A DNA stretch of 64,000 bases from Serinibacter arcticus (GTDB lineage: Bacteria; Actinomycetota; Actinomycetes; Actinomycetales; Beutenbergiaceae): NCBI RefSeq assembly GCF_004786095.1, contig NZ_RHPJ01000003.1, positions 310,001-374,000 of the forward strand. Reading direction: 5' to 3'. Shown one piece after another: positions 37,901 through 45,549 of the stretch. The translations under genes were made by a program, and so were the position numbers. Under the pieces are notes generated by a model, which had not been told where the DNA came from, ran no database searches, and saw only the letters and a list, made by a program, of their open reading frames with translations. Numbering within the stretch: position 1 is the stretch's first letter; the number at the start of each line of letters is the position of its first letter.

Positions 37901-39512
37901 CGGCGTCGGGCTGATCTCGCCGCCGCCGCACCACGACATCTACTCGATCGAGGATCTCGCGCAGCTGATCCACGACCTGAAGAACGCCAACCCGGCGGCC
38001 CGCGTGCACGTCAAGCTCGTCAGCGAGTTCGGCGTGGGCACGGTCGCGGCCGGCGTCTCCAAGGCGCACGCCGACGTCGTGCTCATCTCGGGGCACGACG
38101 GCGGGACGGGCGCCAGCCCGCTCACCTCCCTCAAGCACGCCGGCACCCCCTGGGAGATCGGCCTCGCCGAGACCCAGCAGACGCTCGTGCTGAACAACCT
38201 GCGCGACCGGATCACGGTGCAGGTCGACGGTCAGCTCAAGACCGGTCGCGACGTCGTCATCGCCGCCCTCATGGGCGCCGAGGAGTACGGCTTCGCCACG
38301 GCGCCGATGGTCGTCTCCGGCTGCATCATGATGCGCGTGTGCCACCTGGACACGTGCCCGGTCGGCGTCGCCACGCAGAACCCCGAGCTGCGCGCCCGGT
38401 TCACCGGCAAGCCGGAGTTCGTCGTGACGTTCTTCGAGTACATCGCGCAGGAGGTCCGCGAGCTGCTCGCCGAGCTCGGCTTCCGCACGCTGGACGAGGC
38501 CGTCGGCCAGGTCCAGGTGCTCGACGCGCGTGACGCCGTCGACCACTGGAAGGCGCGCGGCCTCGACCTCGGGCCCGTCCTGGCGCGGCCGGAGCCGGTC
38601 CCCGGCTCGTCGCTCGTGCGCACGCAGGCCCAGGACCACGGGCTCGACCGCGCGCTGGACAACCAGCTCGTGGCGCTGAGCGCCGACGCGCTGGAGAACG
38701 GCGAGCCCGTGCGGATCTCGCTGCCCGTCCGGAACGTCAACCGCACCGTGGGCACGATGCTCGGGCACGAGGTCGCCAAGCGGTACGGCGACGGCGGCCT
38801 GGCCACCGACACGATCGACGTCACCCTGACCGGGTCGGCCGGGCAGTCGCTCGGCGCGTTCCTTCCCGGCGGCATCACGCTGCGCCTGCTGGGCGACGCC
38901 AACGACTACGTCGGCAAGGGCCTGTCGGGCGGACGGATCATCGTGCGCCCCGACCGCGCCGCGAGCTTCGACCCCGCCTCGCACGTCATCGCCGGCAACG
39001 TCGTGGGCTACGGCGCCACGTCGGGCGAGGTGTTCCTGTGCGGACTCGCGGGCGAGCGCTTCGGCGTCCGCAACTCCGGCGCCACGCTGGTGGTGGAGGG
39101 CACGGGTGACCACGCCCTGGAGTACATGACCGGGGGAGTGGTCGTGGTCCTCGGCCGCATGGGCCGCAACGTCGGTGCCGGCATGTCCGGCGGCACCGCG
39201 TACGTGCTGGACCTCGACGAGCGACAGGTGAACGCCGCCGCCGTCGAGGCCGGCGACCTGCTGCTGTCCCCCCTGTCCGACACCGACCGTGACCGCGTGG
39301 CGTCGCTCCTGCGCCGCCACCAGGAGGAGACGGACTCGCCGCTCGCGACGAACCTGCTCACCGACCTGAACGGCACGCTCGACCGCTTCACCAGGATCCT
39401 GCCCGCCCACTACGCCCGGATGACCCAGGTCCTGGCGGACGCGGCGGAGCGTGGCCTGGACCCGGCCGCCCCCGGCGCCTGGGACGAGATCTTGGAGGCA
39501 GCTCATGGCTGA
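34929..39512 (+). CDS. gltB: Glutamate synthase large (alpha) subunit
   Basis: 1527 residues. Transfers the amide N of glutamine to 2-oxoglutarate. The N-terminal class II amidotransferase needs removal of a short propeptide to expose Cys32 ([13 protein letters not shown]). The central and FMN-binding synthase domains follow ([32 protein letters not shown]), then the 3Fe-4S cysteines Cys1132, Cys1138 and Cys1143 in the [19 protein letters not shown] region. The C-terminal GXGXG helix domain follows. ATG 34929 keeps the propeptide at a normal length; an in-frame upstream start adds nine residues. Overlaps gltD by 8 bp. Confidence 0.97.
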   Translation: MVRTQWAHESGQALTAPGETGLYHPADEHDACGVAFVATMRGTPGRDIVDAGLTALLNLDHRGAVGAEVNTGDGAGILTQVPDAFLRDVIDAELPPVGSYAIGMAFLPQDADEATAAQQAIAAVVADEGLDLLAWRDVPVVVDLVGPSARASMPTFRQLVVAGRDDDGAPLAGIDLERRAYRVRKRIERQLEIYLASLSTRTVVYKGMLTTAQLEPFFPDLSDPRYASELALVHSRFSTNTFPSWPLAQPFRSIAHNGEINTVKGNRNWMAAREGMLRSDVLGDLAPLLPVVTPGASDSQTFDEVVELLHLGGRSLPHAVLMMIPEAWENHATMDPALKAFYEYHSTLMEPWDGPACLTFTDGTLIGAVLDRNGLRPGRYWVTQDGLVVLASEAGVLDIDPATVVSKGRLEPGKMFLVDTGAGRIVANHEVKAALSAERPYAQWLEEHAVSLDQLPDREHVRHTAASVLRRQRTFGYTEEELRILLTPMATNAAEPLGAMGTDTPIAVLSGRPRMLFDYFTQMFAQVTNPPLDAIREELVTSLGGAIGPEPNLLQDTPLHARKLVLPFPVLDNDQLAKIVKVDRDPDMIGKFRSVVVRGTYRVAGGEDALRERLTEICAQVDRAVANGASFLVLSDRNSDQEHAPIPSLLLLSAVHHHTLRKHTRTQISLVVEAGDVREVHHVALLIGYGAAAVNPYLAMESVEELARSGYVSVSPEKAVANLIKGLGKGVLKVMSKMGISTISSYRGAQVFEAVGLSHELVDAYFTGTTSRLSGIGLDVVAAEVAARHAVAYPPSGNQVAHQHLDVGGEYQWRRGGEEHLFDPETVFRLQHATRERRYDIFRKYTDRVNDASTRLMTLRGLLRLSSDRPSIPIDEVEPIESIVTRFNTGAMSYGSISQETHETLAIAMNRLGGRSNTGEGGEQTDRLHDPERRSKVKQIASGRFGVTAEYLTNADDLQIKLAQGAKPGEGGQLPGNKVYPWVASTRHSTPGVGLISPPPHHDIYSIEDLAQLIHDLKNANPAARVHVKLVSEFGVGTVAAGVSKAHADVVLISGHDGGTGASPLTSLKHAGTPWEIGLAETQQTLVLNNLRDRITVQVDGQLKTGRDVVIAALMGAEEYGFATAPMVVSGCIMMRVCHLDTCPVGVATQNPELRARFTGKPEFVVTFFEYIAQEVRELLAELGFRTLDEAVGQVQVLDARDAVDHWKARGLDLGPVLARPEPVPGSSLVRTQAQDHGLDRALDNQLVALSADALENGEPVRISLPVRNVNRTVGTMLGHEVAKRYGDGGLATDTIDVTLTGSAGQSLGAFLPGGITLRLLGDANDYVGKGLSGGRIIVRPDRAASFDPASHVIAGNVVGYGATSGEVFLCGLAGERFGVRNSGATLVVEGTGDHALEYMTGGVVVVLGRMGRNVGAGMSGGTAYVLDLDERQVNAAAVEAGDLLLSPLSDTDRDRVASLLRRHQEETDSPLATNLLTDLNGTLDRFTRILPAHYARMTQVLADAAERGLDPAAPGAWDEILEAAHG

Positions 39513-40965
39513 CCCGCGCGGATTCCTGTCCACCAGGGAGCGCGAGCTCCCCACGTCGCGCCCCGTGCCGCTGCGCCTGTCGGACTGGAAGGAGGTGCAC
39601 GAGCACCGCGTCGGCGACAGCCCGTACCTCAAGCGCCAGGCCGGACGCTGCATGGACTGCGGTGTGCCGTTCTGCCACCAGGGCTGCCCGCTGGGCAACC
39701 TCATCCCGGAGTGGAACGACCTGGTCTGGCGCGAGCAGTGGGACGACGCGATCGACCGGCTGCACGCGACCAACAACTTCCCGGAGTTCACCGGTCGGAT
39801 CTGCCCTGCGCCCTGCGAGAGCAGCTGCGTGCTCGGCATCAACCAGCCGCCCGTGACGATCAAGAACGTCGAGGTCTCCATCATCGACGAGGCGTGGGAG
39901 CGCGGCTACGTCGTCCCCGCCGTGCCCGAGCGCCTCACGGACTCGACCGTCGCCGTCGTCGGCTCCGGCCCCGCCGGTCTCGCCGCGGCCCAGCAGCTCA
40001 CCCGGGCCGGCCACACCGTGGTCGTGTTCGAGAAGGACGACGCCATCGGCGGTCTCCTGCGCTACGGCGTGCCCGACTTCAAGCTCGAGAAGTTCCACAT
40101 CGACCGCAGGGTCGCGCAGATGGAGGCCGAGGGGACGCGGTTCCGCACCGGCGTCAGCATCGGCGAGGACATGACGTGGGACGACCTGCGGGCGCGGTTC
40201 GACGCCGTCGTCGTCGCGGTCGGCGCGACCGAGCCCCGCGGGCTCCGCGTGCAGGGTGAGGACCTCGACGGCGTCGAGTGGGCCATGACCTACCTCGCCC
40301 AGGCGAACGCGGTCGTGGGGGGCGCCGAGGTGCCCGACCAGATCACGGCCGAGGGCAAGCACGTCATCATCATCGGCGGTGGCGACACCGGCTCCGACTG
40401 CCTCGGCACCGCGCTGCGCCAGGGTGCGGCCTCGGTCACGACCCTGGCGATCGGCTACCAGCCCCCGGTCGAGCGGCCCACCGACCAGCCGTGGCCGACC
40501 ACGCCCCGGGTCATGGAGATCTCGACGTCGCACGAGGAGGGCGGCGAGCGCGCGTTCCTCGCCTCGACCGTGCAGCTCCTCGGTGAGGGTCACGTCCAGG
40601 CGCTGCGCGTCGCGGAGACCGAGTACCTCCCCGACGGGCGTCGCGCCCCGAAGGCCGGCACCGAGCGCGAGGTACCGGCCGACCTGGTCCTCATCGCCAT
40701 GGGCTTCACCGGCCCCGACGCCGCCAGCGCCGCCGCCCAGATCGGCGTCGCGGTCTCGCCGCGCGGTCCGTTCGAGCGCGGCGAGGACTACGCCACGGCC
40801 GTCCCCGGCGTGTACGTCGCCGGCGACGCCGGTCGCGGCCAGTCCCTCATCGTCTGGGCGATCGCCGAGGGGCGCGCGTGCGCCGCCGCCGTCGACGCCT
40901 ACCTCACGGGGTCGACCGAGCTGCCGTCGCCGGTGCGCCCGTCCGACCAGGGCTTCGCGGCCTGA
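39505..40965 (+). CDS. gltD: Glutamate synthase small (beta) subunit
   Basis: 486 residues. NADPH-oxidising partner of GltB. N-terminal 4Fe-4S cysteines: Cys49, Cys52, Cys57 and Cys61 ([16 protein letters not shown]) and Cys100, Cys104 and Cys108 (CPAPCESSC). The FAD site GSGPAGL begins at 153. The second nucleotide site is GGGDTGSDC, and the FAD Asp lies in [16 protein letters not shown] 39505 has GGAGG 7 nt upstream inside the gltB end. Confidence 0.97.
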   Translation: MADPRGFLSTRERELPTSRPVPLRLSDWKEVHEHRVGDSPYLKRQAGRCMDCGVPFCHQGCPLGNLIPEWNDLVWREQWDDAIDRLHATNNFPEFTGRICPAPCESSCVLGINQPPVTIKNVEVSIIDEAWERGYVVPAVPERLTDSTVAVVGSGPAGLAAAQQLTRAGHTVVVFEKDDAIGGLLRYGVPDFKLEKFHIDRRVAQMEAEGTRFRTGVSIGEDMTWDDLRARFDAVVVAVGATEPRGLRVQGEDLDGVEWAMTYLAQANAVVGGAEVPDQITAEGKHVIIIGGGDTGSDCLGTALRQGAASVTTLAIGYQPPVERPTDQPWPTTPRVMEISTSHEEGGERAFLASTVQLLGEGHVQALRVAETEYLPDGRRAPKAGTEREVPADLVLIAMGFTGPDAASAAAQIGVAVSPRGPFERGEDYATAVPGVYVAGDAGRGQSLIVWAIAEGRACAAAVDAYLTGSTELPSPVRPSDQGFAA

Positions 40966-41045
40966 ACGCCGCCGCCCACCACCAGATCGTCCACCCCGCC
41001 GACCTGTCCGGGACCTCCGGCTGTCGGCTCGCCCCTCGACCGAAC

Positions 41046-41051
41046 TAGGCT
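41046..41051 (+). promoter_or_regulatory. -10 box TAGGCT for pyk
   Basis: TAGGCT, 6 nt, ATG 41058: leaderless arrangement for a highly expressed glycolytic gene. Confidence 0.65.
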
Positions 41052-41057
41052 GACCAC

Positions 41058-42494
41058 ATGCGTAGAGCAAAGATCGTCTGCACCATGGGCCCCGCGACGG
41101 CCTCCCCCGAGAAGATCCAGGAGCTGGTCGACGCCGGCATGGATGTCGCCCGTATCAACCGCAGCCACGGCGATGCCTCCGAGCACGAGGAGATCATCGC
41201 GAGCGTGCGCGCCGCCGCCGAGAAGGCCGGCCGCGCCGTCGCGATCCTGGTGGACCTCCAGGGCCCGAAGATCCGCCTGGAGCGCTTCGTCGACGGCAAG
41301 CACGACCTCGCCGTCGGTGACGTCTTCACCATCACCACGCGCGACGTGCCCGGCACCAAGGAGCTCGTGGGCACGACCTACAAGGGTCTGCCCGGCGACT
41401 GCACCGTCGGCGACCGCCTGCTGATCGACGACGGCAAGGTGACCGTCCGCGTCACCGAGGTCACCGACACCGACGTCGTCACCGTCGTCGAGGTCCCCGG
41501 CCCCGTCTCCAACAACAAGGGCATCAACCTGCCCGGCGTCGCCGTCTCCGTCCCCGCCATGAGCGACAAGGACGAGGAGGACCTGCGCTGGGCGCTGCGC
41601 CTCAAGGCCGACTTCATCGCGCTGTCCTTCGTGCGCAGCGCCAAGGACTACGACGACGTCGCCGTCATCATGGCGGAGGAGGGCATCAAGGTCCCGGTCA
41701 TCGCGAAGATCGAGAAGCCGCAGGCGGTCGACAACCTCGCCGAGATCATCGACGCGTTCGACGGCATCATGGTCGCCCGCGGCGACCTCGGCGTCGAGCT
41801 CCCCCTCGAGCGGGTCCCGCTCGTGCAGAAGGAGGCCGTCGCCCTCGCGCGTCGCAACGCGAAGCCGGTCATCGTGGCCACCCAGGTGCTCGAGTCCATG
41901 ATCAGCTCGCCGCGTCCGACGCGCGCCGAGACCTCCGACTGCGCCAACGCGGTGCTCGACGGCGCCGACGCGGTCATGCTGTCCGGCGAGACCTCCGTGG
42001 GCCAGTTCCCGATCGACTGCGTGCGCACGATGGCTCGCATCATCGAGGCGACCGAGGAGCACGGCCTCGAGCGCATCGCGGCCTTCACCTCCACGCCGCA
42101 CACGCGCGGCGGTGTCATCACGGCGGCCGCCAACCAGATCGGCAAGACGCTCGACGCCAAGTACCTGGTGACGTTCACGCAGTCGGGCGACTCGGCCCGC
42201 CGCATGTCGCGCCTGCGCTCCGAGCTCCCGCTGATCGCGTTCACGCCCGACGAGCGCACGCGCCGTCAGCTGGCGCTGAGCTGGGGCGTGACGACCATCG
42301 TGACGCCGACCGTCCCGCACACGGACGCCATGGTCGCCGCCGTCGACGCCTCGCTCCAGGAGCGCGGCTACGTCGCCCCCGGCGACCGCGTCGTCGTCGT
42401 CTCGGGTGCGCCCGTCGGCCGCGCCGGCACCACCAACCTGGTGCAGGTCCACACGATCGGTGACGACTCCGACCGTCACGCGCCGACGGCCTGA
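41058..42494 (+). CDS. pyk: Pyruvate kinase
   Basis: 478 residues. Converts PEP and ADP to pyruvate and ATP. Signatures: KIVCTMGPAT, active-site Lys in IAKIEKPQAVDN, MVARGDLGVELPLERVP and MLSGETSVGQFP. The B domain lies at about 70-170 and the C-terminal allosteric domain at about 340-478, with no PEP-utiliser extension. The phosphorylation-type NRSHGD replaces the more usual NFSHG in the first motif (Phe to Arg), worth noting though seen among actinobacteria. Leaderless start. A 20-bp-stem terminator lies 30 nt past the stop. Confidence 0.96.
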   Translation: MRRAKIVCTMGPATASPEKIQELVDAGMDVARINRSHGDASEHEEIIASVRAAAEKAGRAVAILVDLQGPKIRLERFVDGKHDLAVGDVFTITTRDVPGTKELVGTTYKGLPGDCTVGDRLLIDDGKVTVRVTEVTDTDVVTVVEVPGPVSNNKGINLPGVAVSVPAMSDKDEEDLRWALRLKADFIALSFVRSAKDYDDVAVIMAEEGIKVPVIAKIEKPQAVDNLAEIIDAFDGIMVARGDLGVELPLERVPLVQKEAVALARRNAKPVIVATQVLESMISSPRPTRAETSDCANAVLDGADAVMLSGETSVGQFPIDCVRTMARIIEATEEHGLERIAAFTSTPHTRGGVITAAANQIGKTLDAKYLVTFTQSGDSARRMSRLRSELPLIAFTPDERTRRQLALSWGVTTIVTPTVPHTDAMVAAVDASLQERGYVAPGDRVVVVSGAPVGRAGTTNLVQVHTIGDDSDRHAPTA

Positions 42495-42524
42495 CGCCTC
42501 GGACGCATCGCCGGCACGACCGGC

Positions 42525-42568
42525 ACGACGCACGGCCGGCTCCCTCCGGGGAGCCGGCCGTGCGTCGT
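42525..42568. terminator. Strong intrinsic terminator after pyk
   Basis: A 20-bp perfect stem with a TCCG tetraloop, followed by TCTC. It also abuts the end of the converging ferritin-like frame at 42571, so it can serve both strands. Confidence 0.85.
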
Positions 42569-42570
42569 TC

Positions 42571-43026
42571 TCAGGCGGGGGTGCGTGCGCTCCGGTCGGC
42601 GGCGGCGGCGGCGGCGTCGTCGGGCCCGGGGAGACGGTGACCGGGGAGTCCCGCGAGGTCGCCGGGGGCGGCGGCACGCGAGGCCGTCAGGAACGAGCGC
42701 ATCGCGCCGAGCCACGTCCCGGCGGGCGTCAGGCCCACGGCACGCAACGACGCGGCGTGGTCCAGCACGAGCACCGTCGCGGCCCCCGCGGCGGCGAGCG
42801 TCCACACGCCGCGCAGGAGGGAGCGCACGGGCGCAGGGACCGGGGCGAGCGCGAGGTGCATCCGGTCGATCTGGCGCTGGACGTGGTTGACCTCGTCCAG
42901 CGCCACCCGTCGACCGATGCCGCGGACGACGGCGTCCGGGGCGTACCGCGCGAGCGTCTCGACGTACCCCGTGGCGACGGTCTCGGCCACGAGGAACAGG
43001 GCGGCGGGCCGCTGCTCCTCATGCAC
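42571..43026 (-). CDS. Ferritin-like domain protein, 5' end uncertain (possibly truncated)
   Basis: A minus-strand frame with protein-like composition: HEEQRPAALFLVAETVATGYVETLARYAPD, then ALDEVNHVQRQIDRMH, a two-helix ferritin-like piece with Glu/His metal ligands. A hydrophobic segment follows (WTLAAAGAATVLVLDHAASL). The sequence stays plausible for about 30 codons upstream (LPAEARAAGDASHVRALELL), but no ATG, GTG or TTG occurs there in frame. The first usable codon is GTG 43026, which cuts into the first helix. A GTG at 43133 exists in another frame. So the gene may be truncated, frameshifted or start at a rare codon. Confidence 0.45.
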   Translation of the reverse strand: MHEEQRPAALFLVAETVATGYVETLARYAPDAVVRGIGRRVALDEVNHVQRQIDRMHLALAPVPAPVRSLLRGVWTLAAAGAATVLVLDHAASLRAVGLTPAGTWLGAMRSFLTASRAAAPGDLAGLPGHRLPGPDDAAAAAADRSARTPA

Positions 43027-43232
43027 CAGGAGCTCGAGCGCACGGACGTGGCTCGCATCGCCGGCCGCGCGCGCCTCGGCCGGGAGGTGGGCGCCGTCGG
43101 TCGAGGTGACTGCTCGGCAGTTGTCGTGGGCACGATGCGAGGAGCGCCGTGCGGGGGTTCCTGGTGGCCGCGTGGCGCGACCCGTGACGGTCCTCGCCGG
43201 GGTGTGGAGGTGTCGTGCCGGAGCGGGTGGAC

Positions 43233-43238
43233 TAGGTT
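43233..43238 (+). promoter_or_regulatory. -10 box TAGGTT before the 10-codon mini-ORF
   Basis: TAGGTT, 6 nt, ATG 43245: same leaderless geometry as the other genes, but pointing at the mini-ORF rather than at the flavoprotein start. Confidence 0.6.
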
Positions 43239-43244
43239 CGAGCG

Positions 43245-43277
43245 ATGCCCCTCCTCGACGCCCGCGTCGCTCCGTGA
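43245..43277 (+). CDS. Leaderless 10-residue ORF overlapping the flavoprotein start
   Basis: Encodes MPLLDARVAP. Its ATG sits 6 nt after a TAGGTT box, and its TGA overlaps GTG 43274 of the flavoprotein gene (GTGA). This is the usual geometry of translational coupling, so ribosomes starting on the leaderless ATG would terminate on the real gene's start. It may be a regulatory mini-ORF. Alternatively a single-base frameshift has split a formerly continuous N-terminus. Confidence 0.5.
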   Translation: MPLLDARVAP

Positions 43278-44548
43278 CGACGGCGAGCGTCGTCGGGGGC
43301 GGACCCGCCGGGCTCACGGCGGCCGAGGTGCTGGCGGCCGCCGGCGTCGACGTGACGGTCCACGAGCGCAAGCCCTCCACGCTGCGCAAGCTCCTCATCG
43401 CCGGCCACGGCGGGCTCAACATCACGCACAGCGAGGACCGCGCGCCCTTCATCGAGCGGTACGGCTCGTCCGCGGCGCGTCTCTCGCCCGCGCTGGACGC
43501 GTTCTCGCCCGACGATCTGCGCGACTGGTGCGAGGCCCTGGGGGAGCCGACCTTCGTCGGGTCCAGCAGGCGGGTCTTTCCCGAGACGTTCCGCGCGAAC
43601 TCGCTCGTGCGGGCGTGGCGGTCGCGGTTGGCCGAGCAGGGTGTCGTGGTCGCGTCGCGGGAGCGCTGGGTCGCGTGGGGCGAGAGCGAACCGGATGCCG
43701 CGCGGTCGGGCGGGGTGACGCCGTCGATCCTGATCGAGGAGTCGGACGGGGCGGTGCGGCGGGTGGCGCCCGACGTCGTCGTGCTGGCGCTCGGGGGAGG
43801 CTCCTGGCCGCGGCTCGGTTCCGACGGCTCCTGGACGCCGCTGCTCGCCGAGCGCGGAGTCGTCGTGTCACCGCTCCGGGCCGCGAACGTGGGTCTGCGC
43901 GCGTCGTGGTCGACGACGTTCGCGGAGCGCTTCGCCGGCGTCCCGCTCAAGCACGTCGCGCTGCGCGTGCGCACGGGGGACCGGTCGGGCGTCGACGCCG
44001 TCGGCACCGTCTCGCGGGGCGACGCCATGCTCACGACCTCCGGGATCGAGGGCGGGCCGGTCTACGCCGTCGGTGCCGCCGTCCGCGACGTGCTGGACGC
44101 CGACGGGACCTGCGTGCTCGAGGTCGACCTGCGCCCGGACCTGACGCGGGCCGACCTCGCGGACCGGTTGCGCCGTCGTCGTCCCAAGGACTCCGCATCC
44201 TCCTGGCTGCGCCGCTCCCTCGGGCTCGACCCCGTCTCGATCGGTCTGCTGCGCGAGGCGGGCGGCGGCGCGCTGCCGCCGGACGCTGACGGGGTCGCGG
44301 CCCTGGTCAAGGGCGTTCCGGTCACGGTGACGGGCACGATGCCGCTCGAGCGTGCCATCTCGACCGCCGGGGGCATCGCGTGGTCCGAGGTCGACGACGG
44401 CCTCATGCTCCGGAGGCTGCCCGGCGTCTTCGCGGCGGGGGAGATGCTCGACTGGGAGGCGCCGACGGGTGGGTACCTGCTGCAGGCGTCCTTCAGCACG
44501 GGGGTGCTGGCGGCGCGGGGAGCACTCGCGTGGCTGGCTTCCGGGTGA
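43274..44548 (+). CDS. FAD-dependent oxidoreductase, TIGR03862/HI0933-like (BaiN-type) flavoprotein
   Basis: 424 residues from GTG 43274. The dinucleotide-binding motif VVGGGPAGLTAAEVLAAAG is at residues 6-24. KPSTLRKLLIAGHGGLNITHSED is the family hallmark following the second strand, and the C-terminal FAD contact is LPGVFAAGEMLDWEAPTGGYLLQ. The inserted beta-rich domain (about 190-340) is typical of HI0933-like flavoproteins, whose substrate is unknown. No independent promoter or Shine-Dalgarno precedes it; translation seems to depend on the overlapping mini-ORF. Confidence 0.9.
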   Translation: MTTASVVGGGPAGLTAAEVLAAAGVDVTVHERKPSTLRKLLIAGHGGLNITHSEDRAPFIERYGSSAARLSPALDAFSPDDLRDWCEALGEPTFVGSSRRVFPETFRANSLVRAWRSRLAEQGVVVASRERWVAWGESEPDAARSGGVTPSILIEESDGAVRRVAPDVVVLALGGGSWPRLGSDGSWTPLLAERGVVVSPLRAANVGLRASWSTTFAERFAGVPLKHVALRVRTGDRSGVDAVGTVSRGDAMLTTSGIEGGPVYAVGAAVRDVLDADGTCVLEVDLRPDLTRADLADRLRRRRPKDSASSWLRRSLGLDPVSIGLLREAGGGALPPDADGVAALVKGVPVTVTGTMPLERAISTAGGIAWSEVDDGLMLRRLPGVFAAGEMLDWEAPTGGYLLQASFSTGVLAARGALAWLASG

Positions 44549-44614
44549 GGTTTCTCACGGAGCGCTCGGTCGCGGGCGACGGCGACGTCGCCGCAGGTCA
44601 GCCAGGGTGCGGGG

Positions 44615-44688
44615 TGCCCCGGGAGGGATTCGAACCCTCACTGTGCCGGGTTTGAGCCGACTGCCTCTGCCAGTTGGGCTACCGGGGC
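44615..44688 (-). tRNA. tRNA-Leu (anticodon CAA), short variable loop
   Basis: 74 nt on the minus strand. Acceptor stem GCCCCGG/CCGGGGC (7 bp). D-arm GCC/GGC with an 11-nt loop. Anticodon stem GTCGG/CCGGC with loop CTCAAAC, giving anticodon CAA (reads UUG). Variable loop ACAGT. T-arm GAGGG-TTCGAAT-CCCTC. Discriminator A. CCA is not encoded. The 3-bp D-stem and large D-loop are leucine-like, but the variable arm is only 5 nt, whereas most tRNA-Leu have a long one. From memory, other actinobacteria also carry a 74-nt Leu(CAA) gene. Confidence 0.88.
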
Positions 44689-44699
44689 GTGCGGGGGAC

Positions 44700-44705
44700 T
44701 AGGCT
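44700..44705 (+). promoter_or_regulatory. -10 box TAGGCT for the ANTAR regulator
   Basis: TAGGCT, 6 nt, GTG 44712: leaderless arrangement. Confidence 0.65.
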
Positions 44706-44711
44706 ACCCGG

Positions 44712-45377
44712 GTGAGCACCGAGAACGAGAATTCGCCCGTGGACGAGACCGCCGGCACCGACGAGGCCGTCGGGTCCGCCTCCGGCAACGGCATCGGCAA
44801 GGGGCGCCGCGTCGTCGTCGCCGAGGACGAGGCCCTGATCCGCATGGACGTGGTGGAGACGCTCGTCGAGGCCGGCTTCGACGTCGTCGGTGAGGCGGGC
44901 GACGGTGAGACCGCCGTCCAGCTCGCGACCGAGCTCAAGCCCGACCTGGTGGTCATGGACGTGAAGATGCCCGTGCTCGACGGGATCTCGGCCGCCGAGC
45001 GCATCGGCCGCGACCGCATCGCGCCGGTCGTGCTGCTCACCGCCTTCTCGCAGACCGAGCTCGTGGAGCGGGCGCGCGACGCCGGCGCCATGGCCTACGT
45101 CGTCAAGCCGTTCACGCAGGCGGACCTGCTCCCCGCGATCGAGATCGCGCTGCACCGCCACGCCGAGATCGTCGCCCTCGAGAGCGAGGTCGCCGACCTG
45201 GCCGACCGCTTCGAGACGCGCAAGCGCGTCGACCGCGCCAAGGGTCTGCTGATGACGCGCATGGGGCTGACCGAGCCCGAGGCCTTCCGCTGGATCCAGA
45301 AGACCTCGATGGACCGTCGCCTCACGATGCGCGAGGTCGCCGACGCCGTCATCGACCAGGTCGGGGACGACGAGTAG
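44712..45377 (+). CDS. pdtaR: ANTAR-domain response regulator (PdtaR-type)
   Basis: 221 residues. A phosphorylated receiver controls an RNA-binding ANTAR domain that prevents terminator formation or blocks translation in target mRNAs. The receiver spans about 31-145 with acidic pair Glu39-Asp40, phospho-acceptor Asp83 (VVMDVKMP), Thr110 and Lys132 (VKPF). A coiled segment (LESEVADLADRFETRKRVDRAKGLLM) leads to the three-helix ANTAR domain (EAFRWIQKTSMDRRLTMREVADAV). The N-terminal 30 residues are a polar extension. The sensor kinase PdtaS is not in the window. Neighbours polA and rpsA recur beside pdtaR in Mycobacterium. Confidence 0.93.
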   Translation: MSTENENSPVDETAGTDEAVGSASGNGIGKGRRVVVAEDEALIRMDVVETLVEAGFDVVGEAGDGETAVQLATELKPDLVVMDVKMPVLDGISAAERIGRDRIAPVVLLTAFSQTELVERARDAGAMAYVVKPFTQADLLPAIEIALHRHAEIVALESEVADLADRFETRKRVDRAKGLLMTRMGLTEPEAFRWIQKTSMDRRLTMREVADAVIDQVGDDE

Positions 45378-45400
45378 CGTTCCGGCGCATCCGCGACGGA

Positions 45401-45422
45401 GCTTCCACAAGGGTGTGGAAGC
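45401..45422 (+). promoter_or_regulatory. Hairpin with A1/G4 hexaloop between pdtaR and the livK-like gene
   Basis: GCTTCCAC/GTGGAAGC stem (8 bp, perfect) with hexaloop AAGGGT. A at loop position 1 and G at position 4 is the recognition pattern described for ANTAR target RNAs. It may simply be the pdtaR terminator, though no U tract follows. Confidence 0.45.
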
Positions 45423-45454
45423 GTTACCGCATCGTTGTCAACCGTGATGGCAGC

Positions 45455-45470
45455 GTGACTGCTACGTCAC
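45455..45470 (+). promoter_or_regulatory. Inverted repeat GTGAC-N6-GTCAC upstream of the livK-like gene
   Basis: A 5-bp-arm inverted repeat 80 nt before ATG 45550, 15 nt after a TTGTCA hexamer (45435-45440) that could be a -35 box. Possible operator or small hairpin. Confidence 0.3.
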
Positions 45471-45549
45471 ACGCCGGACACACAACTGCGGTGTGCTTCC
45501 CCTACGACCGTGCCGCCACCGGGCGGCTGGCCATGACAAGGAGAACCAC

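Noticed and set aside
34476-39884. Very long open frame (about 1800 codons) antisense to gltB/gltD
   Set aside because: It lies entirely opposite intact lgt, gltB and gltD. Its translation is a low-complexity Arg/Val/Glu/Asp mixture with no domain, the usual by-product of GC-rich third codon positions.
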